A DNA stretch of 64,000 bases, taken from an uncultured Lachnospiraceae bacterium. Lineage in GTDB: Bacteria > Bacillota > Clostridia > Lachnospirales > Lachnospiraceae. This document shows, in pieces, positions 34,302-43,369 of the stretch (positions are counted from its first letter, which is position 1; each line of letters begins with the position of its first letter). The notes under the pieces are model-generated. The model was not told the DNA's origin, did no database searches, and saw only the letters and a list, made by a program, of their open reading frames with translations. The DNA lies in NCBI GenBank assembly GCA_937965795.1, contig CALCMD010000103.1, positions 1 through 64,000 on the forward strand, written 5' to 3'. The translations under genes and the position numbers were made by a program.

Positions 34302-34434
34302 TAACTGTTCAGCACCTTCACAGTTCCGATGCAAAAATCCATGAAAATCGTCTTCGACGATGGGATTTTTGCACTCTTGAATTATGCTTTCACGGTCTCA
34401 GCAACAAGTGCTTCGACCTGTTCTGAATAGTTAC
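34302..34434 (-). repeat. Intergenic palindromic repeat, copy B (133 bp)
   Basis: The ends GTAACTGTTCAG (34302-34313) and CTGAATAGTTAC (34423-34434) are imperfect inverted repeats. Inside is a long hairpin (GCAAAAATCC 34332-34341 with GGATTTTTGC 34364-34373, plus ATCGTC/GACGAT) and, at 34391-34434, the same CACGGTC-stem-GACCTG..CTGAA..GTTAC module as copy A at 2289-2331. It lies 38 nt downstream of the ABC permease stop. The compact, terminally inverted layout suggests a MITE-like or REP-like element. Confidence 0.65.
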
Positions 34435-34471
34435 ATTCTACTTTAAAATCCAGAATTCCACAAGCGTCACC

Positions 34472-36037
34472 TCAAAAATCCAGCGTACACACATGCCGGT
34501 ACAGGACAAATGCCAGCGCTCCCTCTAAAACAACCAGTACGGCGGCAAACAGTTCTGCAAACACTCCCCGCAGCACCAGCATAAGAAACAAAGGAATCAA
34601 TGCGTTTAGCATTCCTCCAAAAATCCCTGCCATAGAGGATGCGCTCTGCTTTACTACCACCGTCTCATTTGTCCAGTCATATTTTGGCATCTTGATATTA
34701 AAATAGATACCCAGCACACTGATAAAGACCGTGTACACGACCGGAACACAAAACAGCAGCAGGCGCGTTCCCCAATCCATTGGAATCCTGACCGCAATCA
34801 TAAAGGAAACCAGAAGTCCCGCCGGGATGGTAAGCAGAAGGTTAAAGAGAAGCTTTCCCTGATAGATCGTCTTTTTTTCCAGCGGAAGAGATTTCAGTAT
34901 CCAGAGACTTTTCCCTTCCAGTGAAAGTGATACGCAGCTTGTGCAGCTCATACATTGCAGCATAGCGATCATAAATGGCAGCATTTTCACCAATATTGCC
35001 GCCATACCTGGCATCTCTATCCACTGTTCCAGTTTCTCCATGCCCATAACTGCGACTGCGACACCGAAAAGAAGCATGAGTACCACGCCCATTCCCATAT
35101 TCGTCGCATAGGCAGGACAGCCGAAAAAACGCTTTGCTTCTTTTTTACAGACTGCCATCACCGGGCTGGAAGTTTTCAGTACCCCGACTTTATAATCCGC
35201 ACGTGTATGCCAGGTCATCAGCCCGGTATTCATACTCTTATATTTTAAGGACACCAGCTTTATAAAAATCAGATACCAGGCCGCGGATGTTCCCACAAAA
35301 GCCAGAAATGCAGGCAGATTCTGTGAAACTACCGCGGAATCAAAAAGAATCGCCGGTGGATAGATTTTATGAATCGTTCTGCTGAGCATCTCTCCCATCT
35401 GTGCAAGTGTAGAAACTGCTATATTCTCCTCCTCCACATTTCCCATTCCAAAAGACAAAGCCATGATCCCGCAGACCAGCGCCATCGTCAAAATCGTAGT
35501 CAATATGTTCGCATGGCGGAATCTGGATGTAAATAAAATAATCAAAGAGCCAAGCACCGTGGCAATCGTCGTGGGAATCAAAGGCGCCGTCAGAATTCCG
35601 ATGAGCCATATAGGATAAAATTCGATTCCTGGCCCCGCCCAGATGACATACCCCACTCCCATCGGAAGCATAACTGCCGCAGTAAAAAGTACATTCATCA
35701 CATACATCGTCAGAAACCGGCTGGCGATTACGGTTCCCGTCTTTATGGGAAGTGACATCAGAAGATCATAATCCCGATAGGCAAAAAGAATCCCATTCGC
35801 TTTGATCGTTGTAAAAAACAGCGTAATCAGGCTGGTGATCGCCAAAGCATATCCCGGTATCACATGGGACAATTCCATTGCCCCTAATCCAAATGCGACC
35901 AAAAAACTGTATGCGGCAACGACCAGTCCTAAGAAAATATAGGCTGCAAACACCAGCATACTTCCCCGGTTCTTTTCCTTTCTTTTAAACTGTCCGGAAA
36001 GCTGAACCTTCATCAGCAAAAAGCACTTCTTATTCAT
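34472..36037 (-). CDS. ABC exporter membrane subunit
   Basis: A 521-residue membrane protein with about 12 hydrophobic helices, without ATPase motifs. It is translated 6 nt after the stop of the ATP-binding partner, so the two form one transporter. The large helix count and the pairing with a DrrA/CcmA-like ATPase suggest an ABC-2-like exporter; the substrate cannot be inferred. AGAGGTGA precedes the ATG. Confidence 0.85.
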   Translation of the reverse strand: MNKKCFLLMKVQLSGQFKRKEKNRGSMLVFAAYIFLGLVVAAYSFLVAFGLGAMELSHVIPGYALAITSLITLFFTTIKANGILFAYRDYDLLMSLPIKTGTVIASRFLTMYVMNVLFTAAVMLPMGVGYVIWAGPGIEFYPIWLIGILTAPLIPTTIATVLGSLIILFTSRFRHANILTTILTMALVCGIMALSFGMGNVEEENIAVSTLAQMGEMLSRTIHKIYPPAILFDSAVVSQNLPAFLAFVGTSAAWYLIFIKLVSLKYKSMNTGLMTWHTRADYKVGVLKTSSPVMAVCKKEAKRFFGCPAYATNMGMGVVLMLLFGVAVAVMGMEKLEQWIEMPGMAAILVKMLPFMIAMLQCMSCTSCVSLSLEGKSLWILKSLPLEKKTIYQGKLLFNLLLTIPAGLLVSFMIAVRIPMDWGTRLLLFCVPVVYTVFISVLGIYFNIKMPKYDWTNETVVVKQSASSMAGIFGGMLNALIPLFLMLVLRGVFAELFAAVLVVLEGALAFVLYRHVCTLDF

Positions 36038-36043
36038 ATACGG

Positions 36044-36760
36044 TCACCTCTTCTCTCCATACTGCTGCAAAAAGAGACTCTCCAAAGATTCTTTCTGCGT
36101 CAGCTTATCGGTATCCCCGCTGACGACCAGCTTTCCCTCTTTAATGATGGCGATCTTATTACACAGTTTTTCCGCCACCTCTAAGACATGCGTGGAAAAG
36201 AAAATCGCACTTCCGCTTCTGCACATTTCCCTCATAATATCCTTTAACACAATCGTCGCTTTGGGGTCCAGGCCAACAAACGGTTCATCCAGGACCAGGA
36301 GCTTCGGCTGATGCAGAAGCGCCGATATGACAGCGGTTTTCTGCTTCATCCCATGAGAATAGGAAGAAATCGCATCCCCCAGGTTTCCGGTGATCTCCAG
36401 CAGATCACCGTATTTCTTAATCCGTTCTTTTCTCACATCGGACGGTACTTCAAAAATATCCCCGATAAAATTCAGATACTGGATTCCCGTAAGGTGTTCA
36501 TATAAATCCGGATTATCCGGAATGTACGCCATAATCTTCTTACATTCCAGAGGTTCGGTACGGATATTTTTCCCGTCAATCAAAATCTCTCCTTCCTCAA
36601 AGTCCAAAACACCCACGATTGCCTTTATGGTCGTACTCTTTCCGGCTCCGTTATGTCCAATAAATCCATAAATGTCCCCTGCTTCTACCGTAAGGTTTAA
36701 CTGGTCTACCGCTTTCTTTCCTTTTTTATAGGTTTTGGAAAAATTTTTTATTTCAAGCAT
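36044..36760 (-). CDS. ABC exporter ATP-binding subunit
   Basis: The 238 residues show Walker A (GHNGAGKST), the Q-loop region, Walker B (LLVLDEPFVGLDP), and the switch His (FFSTHVLEVAE). The signature segment is SSYSHGMKQK, normal for the DrrA-like group of drug or natural-product exporters. GGAGGA lies upstream. It sits first in a two-gene operon with its own promoter at 36779-36828. Confidence 0.93.
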   Translation of the reverse strand: MLEIKNFSKTYKKGKKAVDQLNLTVEAGDIYGFIGHNGAGKSTTIKAIVGVLDFEEGEILIDGKNIRTEPLECKKIMAYIPDNPDLYEHLTGIQYLNFIGDIFEVPSDVRKERIKKYGDLLEITGNLGDAISSYSHGMKQKTAVISALLHQPKLLVLDEPFVGLDPKATIVLKDIMREMCRSGSAIFFSTHVLEVAEKLCNKIAIIKEGKLVVSGDTDKLTQKESLESLFLQQYGEKR

Positions 36761-36778
36761 AATATCTTCCTCCTGTCA

Positions 36779-36828
36779 TTTAACATTATGGTTAAATATA
36801 GAATAGGACAAGCGGGATGAAATGTCAA
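36779..36828 (-). promoter_or_regulatory. Promoter and palindrome of the ABC exporter operon
   Basis: On the minus strand TTGACA (36823-36828), 17-nt spacer, TATTCT (36800-36805), followed by the dyad TTTAAC-n6-GTTAAA (36779-36796), just downstream of the -10 box. A repressor bound there would block the start. Confidence 0.65.
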
Positions 36829-36855
36829 GCAAATAATGTTCCATGCCCTTGCTTT

Positions 36856-37776
36856 TCATAAAATCCCAAGATAGTGCTTTATCGCCTTGATATACTGTTC
36901 TCCCATATTACTCAAAACGGTATTTTTTCTTGTAATATATCCAATTTCCATCGTACTGTTGGGATTCTGTTCATCATCCCGGAACGGAACCGCCAGATAG
37001 TCGTTTCCATTCAGTTCTTCACATATGATTCCTGAACACAGGGTGTAACCATTCAGCCCCACCATCAGATTCAGCATGGTAGCCCTGTCATTTGCCTTAA
37101 TTACCTGTGAATACTCATTCGTGGATAATATTTCCTCTGCAAAATAGAAAGAACTGTTATCCCCCTGCTCAAAAGACAGACATGGATAATCTTCCAATTG
37201 CCTGAAACTAATGGATTTCTCATTTGCCAACGGGTGTCCTTTCCATATATAAACGTACGCCTGGCATTCAATCAGATGATGGAATTCCAAACTGGCAGAT
37301 CTTAGCAGCTTCTCCAGGGATTTGCGGTTGAAATCACACAGATAGAGTACGCCAATTTCACTCTTCATCGTGCTGACGTCATGAATGACTTCCCCGGTCT
37401 TTGTCTCCCTGATGGCAAATTCATATTTGGACATGTCAAACTCTCTGGCCATGTCCACAAAGGCTTTCACTGCAAAAGAATAATGCTGGGTAGATACGCC
37501 AAATTTTTTCTTATACCCCTCGCCTTTTCCATATTTTTCAAGAACGCTTTCATATTGACCGTAAATCTGCTTTGCATATAAGAGGAATTCGATTCCGTCA
37601 TTCGTCAGAGTCACTCCCCTTCCACTTCTGTAAAAAAGAACAATCCCAAGCTCCTTCTCCAGCTCTTTCATCGCACTTGTCAAAGACGGCTGGGATACAT
37701 ATAATTGTTCCGCCGCCTTGTTGAAAGATTTTGTTTCCGAAATTGTAATCAAATAATTCAACTGTGTGAATGTCAT
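36856..37776 (-). CDS. LysR-family transcriptional regulator
   Basis: The 306 residues comprise an N-terminal winged helix (1-60, SFNKAAEQLYVSQPSLTSAMKEL is the LysR HTH) and a C-terminal effector-binding domain. It lies beside metY, a cystine-type importer and cysK, so an effector such as O-acetylserine, O-acetylhomoserine or a sulfur compound is a reasonable guess. The HTH motif is intact. The two decayed frames just upstream may be the remains of a former target gene. Confidence 0.93.
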   Translation of the reverse strand: MTFTQLNYLITISETKSFNKAAEQLYVSQPSLTSAMKELEKELGIVLFYRSGRGVTLTNDGIEFLLYAKQIYGQYESVLEKYGKGEGYKKKFGVSTQHYSFAVKAFVDMAREFDMSKYEFAIRETKTGEVIHDVSTMKSEIGVLYLCDFNRKSLEKLLRSASLEFHHLIECQAYVYIWKGHPLANEKSISFRQLEDYPCLSFEQGDNSSFYFAEEILSTNEYSQVIKANDRATMLNLMVGLNGYTLCSGIICEELNGNDYLAVPFRDDEQNPNSTMEIGYITRKNTVLSNMGEQYIKAIKHYLGIL

Positions 37777-37796
37777 TTGCTTCTTCTTCAGCTCCT

Positions 37797-38328
37797 TTAC
37801 AAATTCGCATAATCCAAAAACAGCAGCCGCATCTTTTCTTCACTGTCCATAAATTCATGCTCATGATTTGTACCAGTATACAAAAGACTTCCTTTTTTGT
37901 AAACCAGCAAAGTATTTAAGGGTATATTTTCCCATACATTCCCGTCAAGCGGACGTGTAGAGATGATTACCGCCCGTCCCTTCCGCACATAATGCTCCCG
38001 GTATTTCTTCCGAACCTGACATGCGTACCGACTTTCAGGCTCCGCAAATTTCCGATATTCAAACTCCAAAACATCCTCTGCAAGAATCCTTATCTCCTGC
38101 CCTCTTATCCATGACCCCCTCTAACAAGCCATGAACCGTAGTTTCCCCGTTCGTATTTACCCAGTAGCCGCTGGCCGTATGTCCGCCTACGATGTACGGC
38201 TCCGTGCCCTGAAGCTCTACATCCTGCCTGCTGGAATGTTTTCCGCTTTCCACCCATTTTAAGGTCTGGCTGGGCGCAGTTTCTGTCTTTGAAAATTCTT
38301 CTTTCCCATCGTTTGCACCATTGCTTTC
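37797..38328 (-). pseudogene. Decayed gene, AprA-like flavoprotein fragment plus a second fragment
   Basis: Two overlapping frames do not form one gene. The first (38059-38328) begins after an in-frame stop and contains VGGHTASGYWVNTNGETT, which resembles the substrate-binding part of adenylylsulfate reductase alpha (AprA) and related FAD flavoproteins, followed by a shift out of the expected AAGDVAGG region. The second (37797-38085 in another frame) reads EFEYRKFAEPESRYACQVRK and ends in GSLLYTGTNHEHEF; I do not recognise it. Deletion and frameshift are the simplest reading. Confidence 0.6.
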
Positions 38329-38470
38329 TTATGAGATCTCTTCCTTTCTTCCCAGCAAAAAAACAGAGACTTTATGTCCTCCGCCATAAGGAACCTTCTT
38401 CATGGCATCAGACAATAAAATCTCTGGTTTTGCAGTCAATTTCGTCTGTCTTTTCTATATTTAAGTCTGC
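38329..38470. other. Short gap after metY
   Basis: No gene or clear terminator is seen; the sequence may include further remnants of the decayed flavoprotein gene, such as a minus-strand frame ending GRKEEIS. Confidence 0.3.
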
Positions 38471-39775
38471 TTATTTCACGGTTTCAAATGCTGCATCCAG
38501 CGCTGCAATCAGATCTTCCACCTTCTCAATACCAATGGAAAGACGAATCGTATTCGGCTTAATGCCCTGATCCAGCAGTTCTTCCTCGGTGCACTGGCTG
38601 TGTGTCGTTGTGGCCGGATGGATAACCAGTGATTTTACATCCGCTACGTTTGCCAGCAGGGAAAAGATTGCCAGGTTATCAATAAAAGTCTGGGCTGTCT
38701 TTGCATCCCCTTTGATTTCAAAGGTGAAAATAGAGCCTCCTCCATTCGGAAGATATTTCTTATACAGCTCATGGCTTGGCTCGCTCTCCAGAGATGGATG
38801 ATGCACCGCCTCCACCTGTGGATGGTTCGCCAGATATTTCACAATTTTCAACGCATTGCTCACATGTCTCTCAACACGCAGGGACAAAGTCTCAAGACCC
38901 TGAAGGAAAATAAATGCGTGGAACGGTGAAAGGGTTGCTCCTGTGTCACGCAGGATGACCGCACGGATATAAGTTACGAAAGCGGCCGCTCCTACTGCAT
39001 CGGAGAAGGATACGCCATGATAGCTTGGATTCGGCTCTGAAATCCACGGATATTTTCCTGCTGCCTTCCAATCAAAGTTTCCGCTGTCAATGATGACGCC
39101 GCCGATTGCTGTTCCATGTCCTCCGATAAATTTTGTTGCCGAGTGTACCACAATGTCTGCGCCGTACTCAATCGGGCGAACCAGATACGGCGTTGCGAAT
39201 GTAGAATCTACTACCAGCGGAATGTTATGCTTATGTGCAATCTTTGCCAGCTCTTCCAGATCAATTAAGTTGGAATTCGGATTGCCCAGCGTCTCTACAA
39301 AAATCGCCTTTGTATTTTCCTGAATTGCCGCTTCAAAAGAGCCTTCCACCTCCGGGTCTACGAAGGTCGTGCTGACGCCGTTCGTCTGTGGCAGTGTATG
39401 TGCCAGCAGGTTATAGGTTCCGCCGTAAATCGTCTTGGAAGCTACGATATGCTCTCCGGATTTTGCCAGCGCCTGGAAGGTATAGTCAATCGCTGCCGCA
39501 CCGGAAGCGACTGCCAGCGCCGCAACGCCTCCTTCCAGAGATGCGATACGCTGTTCAAAGGTATCCTGTGTCGGATTTGTCAGTCTTCCATAAATATTTC
39601 CTGCGTCCCGAAGCCCGAAACGGTCGGCTGCATGCTGTGAATTATGGAATACATAGGATGTGGATGCGTAGATTGGCACCGCCCTCGCATCGGTCACCGG
39701 ATCTGCCTGTTCCTGTCCTATATGTAACTGTCTTGTTTCAAATCCCCAGTTCTTAGAATCTCTGATATTTGCCAT
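38471..39775 (-). CDS. metY: O-acetylhomoserine aminocarboxypropyltransferase (sulfhydrylase)
   Basis: MetY makes homocysteine from O-acetylhomoserine and sulfide, or uses it to assimilate sulfur, with PLP as cofactor. The 434-residue protein carries the family pattern: PLP-binding Lys in VHSATKFIGGHGT, TRQLHIGQEQ near the N terminus, and IYASTSYVF. The start at 39775 is chosen because GGAGGAAA precedes it; the upstream ATG adds five unlikely residues. It lies at the end of the sulfur cluster with its own promoter and a Rrf2-like operator. Confidence 0.95.
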   Translation of the reverse strand: MANIRDSKNWGFETRQLHIGQEQADPVTDARAVPIYASTSYVFHNSQHAADRFGLRDAGNIYGRLTNPTQDTFEQRIASLEGGVAALAVASGAAAIDYTFQALAKSGEHIVASKTIYGGTYNLLAHTLPQTNGVSTTFVDPEVEGSFEAAIQENTKAIFVETLGNPNSNLIDLEELAKIAHKHNIPLVVDSTFATPYLVRPIEYGADIVVHSATKFIGGHGTAIGGVIIDSGNFDWKAAGKYPWISEPNPSYHGVSFSDAVGAAAFVTYIRAVILRDTGATLSPFHAFIFLQGLETLSLRVERHVSNALKIVKYLANHPQVEAVHHPSLESEPSHELYKKYLPNGGGSIFTFEIKGDAKTAQTFIDNLAIFSLLANVADVKSLVIHPATTTHSQCTEEELLDQGIKPNTIRLSIGIEKVEDLIAALDAAFETVK

Positions 39776-39825
39776 TTCTATTTCCTCCAATCGTTTTTCC
39801 TTTTGTTTTGTTAAGTTCTGTATTC

Positions 39826-39854
39826 ATACTATCATAGTAGGTTTTTCCTGTCTA
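39826..39854 (-). promoter_or_regulatory. metY promoter with TACTAT-C-ATAGTA operator
   Basis: On the minus strand TAGACA (39849-39854), 17-nt spacer, TAGTAT (39826-39831). A perfect 6-1-6 dyad (TACTATCATAGTA, 39827-39839) overlaps the -10 box and spacer, and the extended half-site ATAGTAGG is shared with the cysK promoter (44352-44359 on the opposite strand). Confidence 0.7.
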
Positions 39855-39883
39855 ATACATAAAAGAAATATCCAGTTATAACT

Positions 39884-40765
39884 TTATTCTATAACTCCGC
39901 CTTCCACAACCAATTCTTCCTTATAGTCTTCTCCATAAGTATCTACCAGTGTGGCGTCATAATCTGCATGAAAAAACTTCTCATCTGCCAGCGACTTGAT
40001 TTCATCATTCAGCCAGCCAAGCAGCGTTTCATTTCCCTTAGATACCGCCGGGGCAATGGTATCCTTGCTTCCCAGCTCCGGAATGCCTACGGTGTAACCC
40101 GGATTCTGCAATGCGAAAGCGATGACCTCTGTATTATCATTTGCCCACGCCACGCCATTGCCGTTCTCCAGGGCATTCTTTGCTGTTGCATAGGAGTCAT
40201 ATTTCTGTAACGGGATATCCGGATAGTTTTCTGTCAGATAGGTTTCCGCCGTCGTACCGGAAATCACAATGATCTGATCCTCACTGTTCCAGTTGTCCAG
40301 GCTTTCTACCACTTTGTCCTCCGGCGATACAACCCCCAGCGCAACGTTCATGTACGGCAGGGCAAAATCTACTTCCTCCGCACGTTCCCCGGTCACCGTA
40401 AAGTTGGCAAGAATTACATCTACCTTCCCTGTCTGAAGATATTCAATACGGTTGGCAGCCTCTGTAGAAACAAAGTTTACTTCTACTCCCAGGTCTTCTC
40501 CGATTTTTTTCGCAAAATACACATCATAACCCTGATACTCTCCATTTTCATCTACATATCCAAACGGATTTTTATCTGAAAACACGCCGATATGAATGGT
40601 TCCATCTTCCTTAATCTCATCCAGCGTGCGGTACACGGCATCTGATTTTTCGGATGTTTTCACGGCATCAGAACCGGCGTCGGAGCTTCCACATGCTGTT
40701 AATGTAAATACGATCGTCAGTACGGCAGCTACTGCTGCTGCCTTTTTTAAGTTTAATTTTCTCAT
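39884..40765 (-). CDS. Amino-acid ABC transporter substrate-binding lipoprotein (cystine type)
   Basis: A 293-residue family 3 binding protein. The lipobox (LTACG) follows a basic signal peptide. The body contains GTIHIGVFSDKNPFGYVDENG, GYDVYFAKKIGEDLG and DVILANFTVTGERAEEVDFA, as in polar amino acid binding proteins. Next to two permeases, an ATPase, cysK and metY, a cystine or cysteine substrate is likely. It lies 18 nt after the ATPase gene. Confidence 0.9.
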   Translation of the reverse strand: MRKLNLKKAAAVAAVLTIVFTLTACGSSDAGSDAVKTSEKSDAVYRTLDEIKEDGTIHIGVFSDKNPFGYVDENGEYQGYDVYFAKKIGEDLGVEVNFVSTEAANRIEYLQTGKVDVILANFTVTGERAEEVDFALPYMNVALGVVSPEDKVVESLDNWNSEDQIIVISGTTAETYLTENYPDIPLQKYDSYATAKNALENGNGVAWANDNTEVIAFALQNPGYTVGIPELGSKDTIAPAVSKGNETLLGWLNDEIKSLADEKFFHADYDATLVDTYGEDYKEELVVEGGVIE

Positions 40766-40783
40766 AATATTAATCTCCTCTTC

Positions 40784-41551
40784 TTATTTTATTTTTTCCG
40801 CACTTCTCACGGAATGAAAGGTAAATGTGTTTAAAAACTGCTTTGCCCTTTCCGTTTTCGGATTTTCAAAAAACTCCTCCGGCGGCTCATCTTCTATCAC
40901 TTTTCCGCCGTCAAGAAAAAGAATCCTGTCAGCAACCGCACGGGCAAACTGCATCTCATGCGTGACGATGATCATCGTCCTCCCCTGCGCTGCCAGATCA
41001 AGTATCACATCCAGCACCTCCCGCACCATTTCCGGGTCCAGAGCGGCCGTCACCTCATCAAACAGTAAAATCTCCGGGTGCATACACAGGGCACGCACGA
41101 TTGCCACTCTCTGTTTTTGTCCGCCGGACAACTGCCTCGGGAGGCTGTCTGCCTTTTCCTTCAGTCCAATTCTCTCCAGAAGCTCCAGCGCTTCTGCGAA
41201 AACCTCCTCTTTTTTCCGCTTCTGCACCTTCACAGGCGCCAGCAGAATATTTTCCATGACGGTAAGGTGTGGAAACAGTTCATAACTTTGGAATACCATC
41301 CCAATTTTCTGCCGGAGCCTGGTAATCGCCTTACTGTCCGGATTTATCTGTTCATCCCCCAGGCGGATACTCCCGCCCTGAATCGGTTCCAGAGCATTCA
41401 TACATCGAAGCAGCGTACTCTTGCCGCACCCGCTGGAACCAACTACTACGATAACCTCTCCTTTCTGAACCGCTAGGCTGATGTCATCCAGAATCAGATT
41501 ATCGTCAAATCGTTTGGTAAGATGCTCAACCGTAAGTAATGCTTCTGCCAC
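40784..41551 (-). CDS. Amino-acid ABC transporter ATP-binding protein
   Basis: The 255 residues hold Walker A (GSSGCGKST), signature LSGGQKQRVAI, Walker B (EILLFDEVTAALDP) and the switch His (IIVTHEM), the pattern of the GlnQ/TcyC group of polar amino acid importers. It starts with GTG, supported by TGGAGGTG 7 nt upstream. It follows the permease by 6 nt. Confidence 0.94.
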   Translation of the reverse strand: MAEALLTVEHLTKRFDDNLILDDISLAVQKGEVIVVVGSSGCGKSTLLRCMNALEPIQGGSIRLGDEQINPDSKAITRLRQKIGMVFQSYELFPHLTVMENILLAPVKVQKRKKEEVFAEALELLERIGLKEKADSLPRQLSGGQKQRVAIVRALCMHPEILLFDEVTAALDPEMVREVLDVILDLAAQGRTMIIVTHEMQFARAVADRILFLDGGKVIEDEPPEEFFENPKTERAKQFLNTFTFHSVRSAEKIK

Positions 41552-41557
41552 GGATTC

Positions 41558-42232
41558 TCACCTCCATTTCCTTTCCAGATATTTTGCCGCCATACTGATT
41601 GGCCAGCAGGCAAAAAAGTACAGCAAAAACACGGTCAGATAGATACCAAATGCTGCATTGGGACTCGACATCCTGTTTGCTTCTATGATCTGTTGCGCCA
41701 CTTTCAGAACCTCCACCACTCCAATCATCAGAATCAGGCTTGTGGTCTTAATCATTCTGGTAATCAGATTGATGGACAGAGGAATCAGTCTCCGAAGTGT
41801 CTGCGGAATAACCACATATCTATAGGTTTGTATCTTATCTAACCCTAACGCCGCGCTGCTCTCATACTGGTGTTTCGGAATGCTAAGGAGCGCTCCTCTT
41901 ACCAAATCGCCCATCTCCGCCGTGCCCCACAGGGAAAACACCAGAACTGAAGCACTCTCTCCTGATAAATCCCACCCAAATATTCTTGTGGTTCCGAAAA
42001 ACACCAGGAAAAGAAGAACCATCTGCGGCATAATCCGGATTACCTCCAGATATACTCTGAGGGTCGTTTTTGTCACAGGATTCCTCAACGTCATAAGCGC
42101 TCCAAGCAGAATCCCAAGAGGAATGCTGATAAGCACTGACAGCAGACTGATTTTTAACGCAGTCCCAAGCCCCAGAAAAAGCCTTAATAAATTCTGTCCC
42201 TTAAACAGGACGTCAAGCCCCAAATCCGGCAT
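41558..42232 (-). CDS. Amino-acid ABC transporter permease
   Basis: A 224-residue inner membrane permease of the His/Glu/Gln/Arg type with about five helices. The EAA loop reads SSAALGLDKIQTYRYVVIPQTLRRLIP, where it docks with the ATPase. It overlaps the other permease by 20 nt, with GGAGG before the ATG. Confidence 0.93.
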   Translation of the reverse strand: MPDLGLDVLFKGQNLLRLFLGLGTALKISLLSVLISIPLGILLGALMTLRNPVTKTTLRVYLEVIRIMPQMVLLFLVFFGTTRIFGWDLSGESASVLVFSLWGTAEMGDLVRGALLSIPKHQYESSAALGLDKIQTYRYVVIPQTLRRLIPLSINLITRMIKTTSLILMIGVVEVLKVAQQIIEANRMSSPNAAFGIYLTVFLLYFFACWPISMAAKYLERKWR

Positions 42233-42872
42233 AGCGCAGCCTCCTTTCCAGGAAACTTCCCAGAATTGATACCGGGAGCAGAATCATCATATAGAACAGA
42301 ACCAGCAAAAGCAGGCTTTCTGTTGTTTTATAGTACAAGCCAATCAAATCCTTTGCGGTAAACATCAAATCCATTAAGCTAATTGCGCTGAAAACGCTCG
42401 TTTCTTTCAGCAGGAAAATCACATTTGCCACAAATGCCGGAACACTGATGGAAACGGCCTGCGGCAAAACCACATACCGCATCACCTGATACCGGTTCAT
42501 TCCGAGGCTTAACGCACTCTCCGTCTGAATTTCCGCCACTGCTTCCAGTCCGCTCCGAAAAGCTTCCGCCATGTAGCTTCCTCCCAGAAACGCCAAACCT
42601 GCAATCCCGCAGGTCACCGCGTCCGTCTGAATTCCAATTTTAGGAAGTCCATAATAAAGAAAAAACAGTTGGACCAGCAGAGGTGTATTTCTGCTAAGCT
42701 CTATATATGCTGTCACAATCCTCTTTAAAATCGGGACTTTATAATATTGGACAACCGCACAGACCAGTCCCAGCACAACGGAACACAATACCCCCGCAAA
42801 GCCCGTTTTCACAGTCAGCCATGCAGCTTTTTGGTAAAGTGGTAAATATTTCGCCATAAATTCCCAGTTCAT
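42213..42872 (-). CDS. Amino-acid ABC transporter permease
   Basis: A 219-residue permease partner with similar helices and an EAA loop reading ESALSLGMNRYQVMRYVVLPQA. The two unequal permeases suggest a heterodimeric channel. GGAGAAG lies 7 nt before the ATG, and the gene follows the Rrf2 regulator by 27 nt. Confidence 0.93.
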   Translation of the reverse strand: MNWEFMAKYLPLYQKAAWLTVKTGFAGVLCSVVLGLVCAVVQYYKVPILKRIVTAYIELSRNTPLLVQLFFLYYGLPKIGIQTDAVTCGIAGLAFLGGSYMAEAFRSGLEAVAEIQTESALSLGMNRYQVMRYVVLPQAVSISVPAFVANVIFLLKETSVFSAISLMDLMFTAKDLIGLYYKTTESLLLLVLFYMMILLPVSILGSFLERRLRYAGFGA

Positions 42873-42899
42873 AGTATCTTCTCCATACCAGCATGACTA

Positions 42900-43343
42900 C
42901 TAGATATAATACATATCCTGTGCAGTCTCTTTATATTGCTCTGAACATTCTGTAAGCTTTCTCAATGTCAGTGTATTCAGGAATTCATAAATTTGTTCAT
43001 TGATTGGAGCAATAATCTCTGTCTGAACTGCAAACGCTTCCGCCTCTCCCTTTTCGCCGTCTCTGAATTCTTCATCCTCAAGCAAATAGTCGCCATCCAG
43101 CGTCTGGATGATATCTGCAAGTTTTAAATCTCCTGGCTTCCTGGCAAGAAAATATCCGCCCTGGGCGCCTTTGACGCTCCGCAAAATTCCTGCTTTTCTG
43201 AGGGCTGAGAATATTTGCTCCAAATATTTGGCCGGAATACCGTTTCGCTCCGCAATGTCGTTAAGCTGCATACAACTCTCTGAATTCTGCGCCATGTCAA
43301 TCAACGCCCGTATCCCATACCTGCTTCTTTTTGAAAAGTTCAT
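42900..43343 (-). CDS. Rrf2-family regulator, CymR-like
   Basis: A 147-residue DNA-binding protein with an N-terminal winged helix (MNFSKRSRYGIRALIDMAQNS; recognition part IPAKYLEQIFSALRKAGILRSVKGAQGGYFL). It lacks the three-cysteine iron-sulfur motif of IscR and NsrR, so it is more like CymR, the cysteine regulator that senses the CysK-O-acetylserine complex. It sits between cysK and the importer. It is the best candidate to bind the shared operators at cysK and metY; this is an inference. Confidence 0.9.
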   Translation of the reverse strand: MNFSKRSRYGIRALIDMAQNSESCMQLNDIAERNGIPAKYLEQIFSALRKAGILRSVKGAQGGYFLARKPGDLKLADIIQTLDGDYLLEDEEFRDGEKGEAEAFAVQTEIIAPINEQIYEFLNTLTLRKLTECSEQYKETAQDMYYI

Positions 43344-43369
43344 TTATTCTGTCCTGCTTCTTTCTGACT

